DNA of 25,447 bases from an uncultured Collinsella sp. (GTDB taxonomy: Bacteria > Actinomycetota > Coriobacteriia > Coriobacteriales > Coriobacteriaceae): assembly GCA_902493835.1 (NCBI GenBank), contig CABURG010000008.1, positions 1-25,447 on the forward strand. The letters run 5' to 3'. Below the pieces are notes generated by a model. The model worked only from the letters and a program-made list of their open reading frames with translations, was not told where the DNA came from and made no database searches. Positions 14,944-22,229 of the stretch are shown piece after piece. Position 1 is the first letter of the stretch, and the number at the start of each line of letters is the position of its first letter. The translations under genes were made by a program, and so were the position numbers.

Positions 14944-15161
14944 TGTGCAAAAAATGCCAAATATGAGTACTGCTACCTTTTTGGTAGCAGCGTTTTCGAA
15001 GTCATAAAAGGCAAATCCGACATTAGAACGACGACTGATAGTCCAGTTAAGCCAATTTAGTTACTGCAAAACTGGACATATGTGGCCCAACTCATCTAAA
15101 AACGCCTAATTTATATGTTACGAAGTTAGTGCCCGTACTCATATTTGCCACTTTTTGCACA
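14944..15161. mobile_element. MITE-like AT-rich element with 27-bp terminal inverted repeats
   Basis: The ends 14944-14970 and 15135-15161 are inverted copies differing at two positions. They enclose 164 AT-rich bases with no coding potential, in an otherwise GC-rich window. Inside are a perfect 8-bp hairpin CTGCTACC/GGTAGCAG (14970-14990) and an inverted pair GTCCAGTT/AACTGGAC. No transposase gene and no clear target-site duplication are seen, so the mobile-element label is inference from shape and composition. It is the main content of the gene-free stretch 14766-15277. Confidence 0.5.
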
Positions 15162-15189
15162 CGGCCTATCCCAGCCATGGTAAATCGAT

Positions 15190-15252
15190 AACAAAACGGG
15201 CTCCAGACCGCTGAATCGTGCCGCATATGGCACGTCCGCAGTCCGGAACCCG
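15190..15252 (-). terminator. Terminator of the arg operon
   Basis: On the minus strand a 15-bp outer stem (15238-15252 with 15197-15211; non-Watson-Crick positions are all G-U in RNA) encloses an inner CGTGCC/GGCACG hairpin. It is followed by TTTTGTT. The U-tract is on the minus strand and the wobble pairs exist only in that RNA, which fits termination after argD, 26 bases upstream. Confidence 0.85.
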
Positions 15253-15277
15253 GTCCAAATTGAGTTATTGCGCTGTG

Positions 15278-16561
15278 TTAGGCCAAAACGTCCGACATAA
15301 TCTCGATCAGGCTGTCCACGTCGGCTTCTTCGCAGACAAGCGGCGGCAGGAAACGCAGCGTGTGGGCACCAGTAGCGTTAATCACGGCGCCGGCGGCCAG
15401 CGCGCGGGCAACAATATCATGCGCATCGCCCGCAGCGTCATCCAGATCGCAGCCGAGCATTAAGCCGCGACCGCGTACCTCGGTAACGTGCGGAAGCTTG
15501 GCCAGCGCCTGCTCCATATAAGCACCCACCTTGGCGGCATGCTCAGCGTAGTCGCCGCGCACAAGCGCGGAGAGCGTCGCGGCGCACGCCGCGACAGCCA
15601 AGCAACTACCGCCAAAGGTCGAGCCGTGGTCGCCCGGCTTAAACACGTCGGCGATCTCCTTCTTTGCCACCACGGCACCCATGGGGACGCCGTCGGCGAT
15701 GCCCTTGGCAAGACTCATGATGTCGGGCTCCACGCCATAGGTCTGGAATGCAAACGGCTTGCCGGAGCGGAAGATGCCACACTGGACCTCGTCGGCGATA
15801 AGAACGGCACCCACCTCGTGTGCCAAGTCGCGCGCTGCCGCCATAAACTCCTCGGTCATGGGGTGCACACCGCTCTCGCCCTGAATCGGCTCGAGCATGA
15901 CGGCGCAAATCTCGCTTCCCAGCTGCTTAAAGATTGCACGCAGCTCATCGACATCGTTGGGTGTGCAGGCCACAAAGCCGCCCGGCAGCGGGCGGAAGCT
16001 ATCCTGCAGCCAATCCTGCATGGTGGCGGCAATGGTCTCGAGCGTACGGCCGTGGAAGCCGCCGCGCATGCATACGATGGTGTTGCCGCCGTTACCAGCA
16101 CGCTTGGCGTACAGACGCGCGAGCTTCATCGAGCCCTCGTTGGCTTCGGCACCAGAATTGGCAAAGAACGTCTCCCACACCTGCTCGTCCGCAGCCGGGG
16201 CACCGAGCGCAGCGGCCGTGGTCTCATCGCCGGCGGCAATGGCATCGGCCAGCACGCACGCACCATCTACGTCGTCGTTAGCGAGCTTGGACAGCAGCGC
16301 CGCGACCTGGCCACGCTGCTCGATGAAGAAGTAGTTGGAGACATGCATGAGCTTTTTGGTCTGCGCCTCGAGCGCCGAGAGCACTGCAGCGTTGCCGTGG
16401 CCAAGGCTGCACACACCGATACCGGCAAGAAAATCAAGATACTCACGGCCGTCATCGCCGACGAGCTTCATACCGTGACCTTCGACAAACTCAACCGGCG
16501 AGCGGCCAAAGGTATGCATAACGTAATGGGATTCGAGCGATTGTTGAGTTGCAAGTGACAT
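15278..16561 (-). CDS. argD: Acetylornithine aminotransferase
   Basis: PLP enzyme that converts N-acetylglutamate semialdehyde to N-acetylornithine, using glutamate as amino donor. It is 427 aa, longer than the usual ~390-400. It has class III aminotransferase features: DFLAGIGVCSLGHGN, FFANSGAEANEGSMKLAR (about 132-149), GGFHGRT, LEPIQGESGV, the PLP-ring Asp in IADEVQCG (D257) and the Schiff-base Lys in SLAKGI (K286). Extra length lies mainly at about 96-128, an Asp/Ala-rich insert just before the FFANSGAE motif. The ATG at 16561 follows AAAGG with 7 bases of spacing. It is the last gene of argCJBD, followed by a strong terminator. Confidence 0.95.
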   Translation of the reverse strand: MSLATQQSLESHYVMHTFGRSPVEFVEGHGMKLVGDDGREYLDFLAGIGVCSLGHGNAAVLSALEAQTKKLMHVSNYFFIEQRGQVAALLSKLANDDVDGACVLADAIAAGDETTAAALGAPAADEQVWETFFANSGAEANEGSMKLARLYAKRAGNGGNTIVCMRGGFHGRTLETIAATMQDWLQDSFRPLPGGFVACTPNDVDELRAIFKQLGSEICAVMLEPIQGESGVHPMTEEFMAAARDLAHEVGAVLIADEVQCGIFRSGKPFAFQTYGVEPDIMSLAKGIADGVPMGAVVAKKEIADVFKPGDHGSTFGGSCLAVAACAATLSALVRGDYAEHAAKVGAYMEQALAKLPHVTEVRGRGLMLGCDLDDAAGDAHDIVARALAAGAVINATGAHTLRFLPPLVCEEADVDSLIEIMSDVLA

Positions 16562-16630
16562 GGGATGCCTTTCGTTGGGCGCCGTACGGCGCAGGGCTAT
16601 GGGTGCAGGGACGCGACGACCGCGGGTCAG

Positions 16631-17611
16631 CTAGACCGTCTGGAGCTTCTCGACCTCGTCGAGGTTCTCGGTCAGGCGCGCCGCAAACGTCGAAAGCGGG
16701 TGCGGATGCGTATCGAACTCGTAGGCCGTCTCGGTGGAGTGGATCACGGTACCGACGCCAGCATCGGTCAGCAGCTCCAAAAGCAGCGAGTGCGGCGTCG
16801 TGCCGTTGATGATGTGGGCTCGGAACACGCCAGCGGATAGTGCATCGACAGCGGCGCGCAGCTTGGGGATCATGCCCTTGTCGACTTCGCCGCCGTAGAG
16901 CATCTCATTGACCTCATCGAGCGTCAGGTTGGAGATAAGCGAATCCTTGTCGCTAAAGTCCTTGTACAGACCATCGACATCGGTCAAAAAAATCGCCTTG
17001 TGCGCATGAAGCGCCGCCGCAACGGCGCCGGCGGCGGTATCGGCGTTGATGTTGAAGAAGCCACCGTCCTCCCCCGCTGCGACCGTGGCGATAACGGGAA
17101 TGTACTCGCTGTCGAGCAGGCGCTCGATATAGTCGGTGTTGACGTGCGTAACCTTGCCTACGCGGCCGAGCTCTGGGTCGAGTGGCTCGGCGATAAGGGT
17201 ACCGGCGTCGCTGCCGGACACGCCCACGGCCAGGTTGCCGTGGTGGTTGAGCGCCGCGACCAGCTCCTGATTGACCTTGCCGCCCAGTACCTCGCGCACG
17301 ATGTCCATGGTGGCAGGCGTAGTCACGCGCTGGCCGTTCTTAAACTCGACGGGGATGTCGTAGTGGCTGAGCGCTTCGTTGATGGCCTTGCCACCACCGT
17401 GCACGATAACAGGGCGCATGCCGATAATCTTGAGCAGGACGATGTCGCTCATCACGTCACGACGCAGTTGCTCGTCGATCATGGCGGCACCGCCGTACTT
17501 GATAACGACCGTCTTGCCGGTCAGGTTCTTAATCCACGGCAGCGCCTCGAACAGCAGCTGCGCGGTAACTTCGTTGGATTCGCTCGAGCGACAATCGCGT
17601 GCGAACTTCAT
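16631..17611 (-). CDS. argB: Acetylglutamate kinase
   Basis: Phosphorylates N-acetylglutamate, the controlled step of many arginine pathways. It is 326 aa. It shows the amino-acid kinase fold motifs VVIKYGGAAM, the HGGGKAIN glycine loop, GKVNQELV, FFNINADTAAGAVAAAL and FLTDVDGLY. The N-terminal helix MKFARDCRSSESNEVTAQLLFEALPWI resembles that of arginine-sensitive hexameric enzymes, so feedback inhibition by arginine is plausible. A short C-terminal extension (from about residue 295) follows the usual end. I chose the ATG at 17611 because GAGG lies 6 bases upstream. The longer open frame before it lies in the gap after argJ. Confidence 0.95.
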   Translation of the reverse strand: MKFARDCRSSESNEVTAQLLFEALPWIKNLTGKTVVIKYGGAAMIDEQLRRDVMSDIVLLKIIGMRPVIVHGGGKAINEALSHYDIPVEFKNGQRVTTPATMDIVREVLGGKVNQELVAALNHHGNLAVGVSGSDAGTLIAEPLDPELGRVGKVTHVNTDYIERLLDSEYIPVIATVAAGEDGGFFNINADTAAGAVAAALHAHKAIFLTDVDGLYKDFSDKDSLISNLTLDEVNEMLYGGEVDKGMIPKLRAAVDALSAGVFRAHIINGTTPHSLLLELLTDAGVGTVIHSTETAYEFDTHPHPLSTFAARLTENLDEVEKLQTV

Positions 17612-17692
17612 AGTCAGCCTCGTCTTTCGTGTAGCTATCGCGCCGCACCTCGTTGCCCGCGATTGCAACGGGACGCGCGGCACATCGGGAGT

Positions 17693-18958
17693 CTAGGAAC
17701 GGTAGTCGCCGTTAATGGAGATGTACTCGTGCGTGAGGTCGCAAGTCCACACGGTGGTCGCCGCGTCCCCTGCGCCCAGGTCTGCCGAGATCACAATCTC
17801 GGGCGCCTCAAAACGACGCAGCGCCTCGTCCTCGTCAAAGGGAACGGTCAGGCCGTCGCGGCAGACGGGCATACCCATCATATCGATGGACACATCTTCT
17901 TGGTTAAATTGCACGCCGCACTTGCCGAGCGCCATGGCAACGCGGCCCCAGTTGCAGTCGTGGCCGGCGATGCAGGTCTTGACGAGCGGCGAGTTGGCGA
18001 CAGCACGGGCGGCGATATCGGCCTCCTCGTCGTTCGCGGCACCGGTGACGTTAACCGTCACGAGCTTGGATGCGCCCTCGCCATCTGCGGCAATGTTGCG
18101 CGCCAGGCTCTCGCACACCTCATGCACGGCAAAGGACAGCTCGCCGAAGGCGTCAGAGCCCTCGACAATAGGCTCGGCATCTGCGGCAGCGCCGGAAGCA
18201 AGCATGATGCAGGTGTCGTTGGTCGAGGTGTCGGAATCGACCGTTACCTTGTTGAAGGTCTGCTTGACGGTGGAGAGCAACAGGGCGTGGAGCGCCGCCG
18301 GCTCGACAGGGGCATCGGTAGTGATGACCGCGATCATGGTGGCCATGTTGGGCATGATCATGCCCGAGCCCTTGCACATACCGCCCACCGTATAGGCATT
18401 GCCCGCGTGTCCCGCGGCCTCGCTGCGGTAACACACGGCATACTCCTTGGAGTGCGTATCGGTCGTCATGATGGCGCGGGCGGCATCGGCGCCACCGTGG
18501 GCGGAGAGCGTCTCATAAGCTGCCGGAATCGCCGTCTCAAACGTGTCGATCGGCAGAATCTGACCAATTACGCCCGTGGAGGCGACCAGAATCTGCTGGG
18601 GCTCGCAGCCGATGACCTGCGAGGCGATGTTGCAGGTCTCGCGCGCGCAGGCAAGACCGGTCTCGCCCGTGGCGGCGTTGGCGTTGCCAGAGTTGATAGA
18701 AACACCGGCGATGATGCCATAGCCCTTGTCGGCGCCGCCCAGGTTGGCACGACTCACCTGCACGGGCGCCGCACAAAAGCGGTTAGTCGTAAACACGCCG
18801 GCCCCGGGACAGGGTTTATCGGGCACGACGAGCGCGTAATCCAGGCGCTCGGGATTCTTGCGGAATCCGGCATGGATGCCCGCCGCCTTAAAGCCGGCTG
18901 CCGCCGTTACGCCGCCCTCTACGGCACGAATCTTGATATCGAACTGCTCAGCATTCAT
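17693..18958 (-). CDS. argJ: Ornithine acetyltransferase / N-acetylglutamate synthase
   Basis: Moves the acetyl group from N-acetylornithine to glutamate, recycling acetyl in arginine synthesis. Some ArgJ enzymes also use acetyl-CoA. It is 421 aa. It is made as a precursor that cleaves itself before the nucleophilic Thr in KGSGMIMPNMATMI (T207), giving alpha and beta chains. Other signatures are NSGNANAATG, STGVIGQ, VTVDSDTSTNDT, HDCNWGRVAMALGK and the C-terminal LTHEYISINGDYRS. The ATG at 18958 has AAGGAG about 11 bases upstream, a little long. The presence of argJ and the absence of argE or argA nearby indicate the cyclic pathway. Confidence 0.96.
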   Translation of the reverse strand: MNAEQFDIKIRAVEGGVTAAAGFKAAGIHAGFRKNPERLDYALVVPDKPCPGAGVFTTNRFCAAPVQVSRANLGGADKGYGIIAGVSINSGNANAATGETGLACARETCNIASQVIGCEPQQILVASTGVIGQILPIDTFETAIPAAYETLSAHGGADAARAIMTTDTHSKEYAVCYRSEAAGHAGNAYTVGGMCKGSGMIMPNMATMIAVITTDAPVEPAALHALLLSTVKQTFNKVTVDSDTSTNDTCIMLASGAAADAEPIVEGSDAFGELSFAVHEVCESLARNIAADGEGASKLVTVNVTGAANDEEADIAARAVANSPLVKTCIAGHDCNWGRVAMALGKCGVQFNQEDVSIDMMGMPVCRDGLTVPFDEDEALRRFEAPEIVISADLGAGDAATTVWTCDLTHEYISINGDYRS

Positions 18959-19092
18959 CGTCTTTATGACTCCTTATGTCAAACAAAAAATGGGCATCGG
19001 TTGGTGCGCCATGCCAGCCACAATCATGAGACCAGCTTAAGAGTGGCGCCCCACTCGATGCCCGACTACCAAATCGTTAACAATCGAATGTG

Positions 19093-20163
19093 CTACACCG
19101 GGCACGCCACTGTGGGCAAGCCTCGTCGCTCGTCAAAGCCAAAAACGATGTTGGCGCACTGGACCGCCTGGCCTGCTGCACCCTTGCACAGATTGTCGAT
19201 GGCGCCCGTAGCCACCAGAACGCCCGCGCGCTTGTTGAGCGCGAGGCCGATTTGGGCGGCGTTGGTGCCGACGACCGAAGCCGTCTTGGGCTGCTGGCCG
19301 GCATCGAGTACGCGCACGAAGGTGCGACCGGCGTAGAACTGCTTGTAATGGTCGACAACGTCCTCAAGGGTCAAGGTATCGATAGCCTGCGGCGTAAGCG
19401 GCATCGTCACCGTAGAGAGCAGACCGCGCTTGAGCGGTGCCAGGTGCGGGGTAAAGACGACGCGATCGGTTAGGCCCAAGATCTGCTCGATTTCGGGCGT
19501 GTGACGATGCTTGCCCACGCCATAGGCCTCCAGGTTCTCCTCCGCGCTGCAAAAATGGGTGCGGGCGTTACAGGACTTACCGGCACCCGTCACGCCGCTG
19601 ATAGCGTCGACGATCACGGGACCGCTCTCGGCCACCCAGCCAGCGCGCACGGCAGGCGCGGCAGCAAGGCTCGTTGCGGTGGGATAGCAACCGGCGCAGG
19701 CGACCAGTACGGGCTTGCCGTCGGCGTGGTCGGATGCAGCGGTCTCCAAATCCTGGCAGAACAGCTCGGGCAGACCAAAGGCGCGGGTCTTGAGTAGCTC
19801 GGGGCTCGTGTGCTCGGCGGCATACCAGGCCTCAAAGGTGGCCGGATCGCTCAGGCGATAGTCGGCCGAGAGGTCAATGCAGGAGACTCCCGCGGCAAGC
19901 AGGGCGGGCACCTGCGCCATGGCGGCCGTGTGCGGCACGGCCAAAAAGACCGCATCGCAGTTCTTGAGCTCGGGGGCGTCATGCGTCGTGAAGACAAGAT
20001 CGCTTACGCCGGCGAAACTCGGATACACCGCAGACAACGGCTGGCCGGCATCGGCGTTGGACGTAATGGCAACAAGTTCAAACTCGGGATGGCCGAGCAC
20101 GAGACGAATGAGCTCGGCACCGGCATATCCTGCCGCACCGACGATTCCAACCTTCAAAGACAT
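19093..20163 (-). CDS. argC: N-acetyl-gamma-glutamyl-phosphate reductase
   Basis: NADPH-dependent reductase that makes N-acetylglutamate semialdehyde. It is 356 aa. It has the N-terminal Rossmann motif VGIVGAAGYAGAELIRL (residues 5-21), the catalytic Cys159 in VACAGCYPTAT, and the typical DAISGVTGAGKS, HRHTPEIEQIL and FTPHLAPLKRGLLSTV segments. The ATG at 20163 follows AAGGAG with 6 bases of spacing. It is the first gene of argCJBD, and a palindrome-rich stretch about 85-120 bases upstream is the likely control region. A 134-base gap separates it from argJ, with no gene in it. Confidence 0.97.
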   Translation of the reverse strand: MSLKVGIVGAAGYAGAELIRLVLGHPEFELVAITSNADAGQPLSAVYPSFAGVSDLVFTTHDAPELKNCDAVFLAVPHTAAMAQVPALLAAGVSCIDLSADYRLSDPATFEAWYAAEHTSPELLKTRAFGLPELFCQDLETAASDHADGKPVLVACAGCYPTATSLAAAPAVRAGWVAESGPVIVDAISGVTGAGKSCNARTHFCSAEENLEAYGVGKHRHTPEIEQILGLTDRVVFTPHLAPLKRGLLSTVTMPLTPQAIDTLTLEDVVDHYKQFYAGRTFVRVLDAGQQPKTASVVGTNAAQIGLALNKRAGVLVATGAIDNLCKGAAGQAVQCANIVFGFDERRGLPTVACPV

Positions 20164-20246
20164 ATCAGACTCCTTGTCTGCGATTTATGCACCGATGCGC
20201 ATTTCGCAGCGGTCGTTATGAAGTGGGTTGAAACTTTAGCACCAAA

Positions 20247-20284
20247 AGATGCATATCTACGCAAATCTTTTGCATATTCATGCA
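20247..20284 (-). promoter_or_regulatory. Candidate ArgR operator cluster upstream of argC
   Basis: Three small dyads overlap here: AGATGCATATCT (20247-20258), GCAAA-TCT-TTTGC (20261-20273) and TGCATATTCATGCA (20271-20284). The last contains GAATATGCA on the minus strand, reminiscent of ARG boxes (TGAAT...ATTCA type). The AT-rich location before a complete arg operon fits ArgR control. No clear -35/-10 pair can be fixed. Confidence 0.4.
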
Positions 20285-20330
20285 TTGAAACAGTCCCGAC
20301 ACATTCACTCGAAGGAATTGACAAATAAAT

Positions 20331-20385
20331 GCGAGCCCCATATTGCCCAGTGCGCCTTACGGTGACGTTGCAATGTGGGGCCCGC
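20331..20385 (-). terminator. Probable terminator after the first split-barrel protein gene
   Basis: A 16-base stem (20370-20385 with 20331-20346; the two non-Watson-Crick pairs are G-U on the minus-strand RNA) is followed by ATTTATTTG. It lies about 45 bases after the stop at 20430 and upstream of the argC promoter region. Confidence 0.6.
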
Positions 20386-20429
20386 TACATGCGAGAATTT
20401 GAATTGTCGAAGCTTGCTGAGAGACTCGT

Positions 20430-20840
20430 TTAGAGTTCGATCTGCACCCATTCGTCATGGTTGCAAATAAAGGCCTCGGGTTCCTCCACGCTAAAGAAGA
20501 CGAGCGTGGGATCGCCTGCGCCCTCGTAGTGCTCGCCTAGGCGCTCCAGGTGCTTCCAGCCTGCCTCGCGCATATCGGGAGCGGCCTGGTCATCCAGACC
20601 CGCACGCCCGCGCAAGATGAGCCAGCCATGGCCCGGCCACCAACTCGTGGCCTCAAAGCGTTGATTTTGCAGCAACTCTTGCCACACGTCTTTGGTGCGC
20701 GCCGTTACAAACCACAGCTTGCCGTCCTGAATCTGCGCAAACGAAAACGGACGCACATGCGGCTGTCCGTCAACGCTCGTCGCCAAATACCATGCCGGCA
20801 CCGACGTCAGATACTCCAACACCGTATTCAATCCGTCCAT
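20430..20840 (-). CDS. Pyridoxamine 5'-phosphate oxidase-family (FMN-binding split barrel) protein
   Basis: A small cytosolic protein of 136 aa with the PNPOx-like split-barrel layout: an N-terminal helix (LNTVLEYLTSVPAWYLATSV), then DGQPHVRPFSFAQIQDGKLWFVTARTKDVWQEL, and the later strand GWLILRGRAGLDD. The AWYLAT...G.PHVRPF pattern is typical of small FMN- or F420-binding proteins that act as flavin reductases or cofactor carriers. The substrate is unknown. The ATG at 20840 has AGGAGG 4-5 bases upstream. It is a paralogue of the gene at 20952. A 23-bp perfect palindrome lies between them. Its place downstream of an FMN-riboswitch operon supports FMN rather than F420, by inference. Confidence 0.82.
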   Translation of the reverse strand: MDGLNTVLEYLTSVPAWYLATSVDGQPHVRPFSFAQIQDGKLWFVTARTKDVWQELLQNQRFEATSWWPGHGWLILRGRAGLDDQAAPDMREAGWKHLERLGEHYEGAGDPTLVFFSVEEPEAFICNHDEWVQIEL

Positions 20841-20879
20841 GTGTCCTCCTGACGCTCGCATTTTTGAGATGATTTTTCT

Positions 20880-20933
20880 GGGACGGGGATTAAAAAATCA
20901 TTCGGCACCCAATGATTTTTTAATCCCCGTCCC
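20880..20933. repeat. Perfect 23-bp inverted repeat with GGGACGGGG ends
   Basis: Arms 20880-20902 and 20911-20933 are exact inverted copies around an eight-base loop. The arms begin GGGACGGGGATT and have an AT-rich inner part. There is no T-tract on either side. It sits between two paralogous genes and is probably a dispersed REP-like hairpin that may also stabilise mRNA or partly stop transcription. Confidence 0.7.
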
Positions 20934-20951
20934 AAATTAGCTACCCTATGG

Positions 20952-21398
20952 TTAAAGCTCCAGGCGCTCCTCGCTGCCGTCGATATCACAGAAGCGAGCG
21001 GCGATATTGCGCACCGAGAAAAACGCAAGGCGACCGTCGTTGGCGCTATCGTGTTGCTCGCCAATGCCCACCATGTGCTTAAAGCCGGCTTGGCGCACCC
21101 GGTCGCTCACGACCGCGTCGTCCTCGAGCGCGGCCTCGCCAGTCAACACGATCCAACATTCCCCCGGCTTCCAGCCCGAGAGCTCAAACTTGGGATTCGC
21201 ACTCAGCTCCGCCCACACGTCCTTATCGCGCGAGGTGCAAAACCACAGCTTGTCATCATCGACCATGGCAAACGAGAACGGCCTCACGCGCGGCTGATGT
21301 CCGTCCGTCACGTCGATCGTGGCGAGATACCACGCCGGAATACGCCTAAGATACGAACAGGCGCGCTCGAGCTGCGCCGTGCGATTGTTGTCGGTCAT
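20952..21398 (-). CDS. Pyridoxamine 5'-phosphate oxidase-family (FMN-binding split barrel) protein, paralogue
   Basis: 148 aa, the same family as the neighbouring protein at 20430-20840. Aligned features are LRRIPAWYLATIDVTDG, PRVRPFSFAMVDDDKLWFCTSRDKDVWAEL, FELSGWKPGECWIVLTGEAALEDD and a C-terminal FFSVRNIAARFCD. The pair probably arose by tandem duplication. The ATG at 21398 has AAGGGG five bases upstream. Only 30 bases separate it from the ecfT stop, with no terminator in between, so it is probably on the riboflavin-uptake transcript. A role as an FMN-dependent reductase or FMN-binding buffer is inference. Confidence 0.83.
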   Translation of the reverse strand: MTDNNRTAQLERACSYLRRIPAWYLATIDVTDGHQPRVRPFSFAMVDDDKLWFCTSRDKDVWAELSANPKFELSGWKPGECWIVLTGEAALEDDAVVSDRVRQAGFKHMVGIGEQHDSANDGRLAFFSVRNIAARFCDIDGSEERLEL

Positions 21399-21428
21399 AG
21401 GGACCCCTTTCCTGCGCTCGAATCGCGC

Positions 21429-22229
21429 CTAAACAAGTTGAAGATTGATGACGATGACGCAGATGAGCAGCAACGCCGTCACTACCGCCGCTAACGCATC
21501 GCCGCGGCCAAATGCAAGCGCATGCAGACGTGTGCGGCCCTGCTCGCCATGATAGCAACGGGCATCCATGGCGGCAGACAGCGTTTCGGCATGACGGAAC
21601 ACGCCCGTGAACAGCGGAATCGCCACACTGCCAAGCATACGCACGCCGCCGAGCGGGCCTCCCGTCACGCGCGCACCGCGGCTCGTCTGCGCATCGGCCG
21701 TCTGCTTCATCTCGGTGGCAAACTGCGGCATAAAGCGCAGCGCGATACCCATGATCATGCCGAGCTCGTGCGCAGGAAGTCCCACACGCGCAAACGGCGC
21801 GAGCAGGCGCTCAAAGCCCGCGGTGAGGTCGAGCGTCGGTGTGGTGAGCGTGATAGCGCTCATACCGGCCATCATCAAGGTCAGGCGGCACGCCATAAAG
21901 GCGGCGGAATGCAGCGAGCCCTCGCTTATCTGCAAAAAGCCGAGCTGCCACAGAATGCGCCCGCTCTGGTCGGAAAACAGATTGAGCACCGCGACCACCG
22001 CGACGATCGCCAGCAGCGGCGCCATCGATGACAGGACGCGACGAGCCGGCACCCGGGACACGGTATAGATCAGGACAACGAAGATTGCGACCGGAACCAG
22101 TCCGCGGAAGCTGCTGACTGTGAGCGTCGTGATCAGAAACACAAAGCCCAAGAGCAACTTAGTTCGCGGGTCCAGGCGGTGGATTGCACTATCGCCGGGA
22201 TAGTAGCTACCAAACGAAAACGCCTCCAT
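21429..22229 (-). CDS. ecfT: ECF transporter transmembrane protein EcfT
   Basis: Membrane scaffold of an energy-coupling factor vitamin transporter that links the S component to the two ATPase domains. It is 266 aa, with membrane segments at about 25-60, 68-85, 107-125 and 240-262. The coupling-helix signatures are SRGARV (near 183) and MDARCYHGEQ (near 222). The second is usually Ala-Arg-Gly and reads Ala-Arg-Cys here. The ATG at 22229 shares one base with the ecfA stop (TAATG), so translation is coupled. It ends the core ribU-ecfA-ecfT block. Confidence 0.92.
   Translation of the reverse strand: MEAFSFGSYYPGDSAIHRLDPRTKLLLGFVFLITTLTVSSFRGLVPVAIFVVLIYTVSRVPARRVLSSMAPLLAIVAVVAVLNLFSDQSGRILWQLGFLQISEGSLHSAAFMACRLTLMMAGMSAITLTTPTLDLTAGFERLLAPFARVGLPAHELGMIMGIALRFMPQFATEMKQTADAQTSRGARVTGGPLGGVRMLGSVAIPLFTGVFRHAETLSAAMDARCYHGEQGRTRLHALAFGRGDALAAVVTALLLICVIVINLQLV

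Noticed and set aside
14679..14960. Open frames crossing tRNA-Val and the following repeat
   Set aside because: They overlap a functional tRNA gene and a structured repeat. These are typical spurious translations of tRNA regions.
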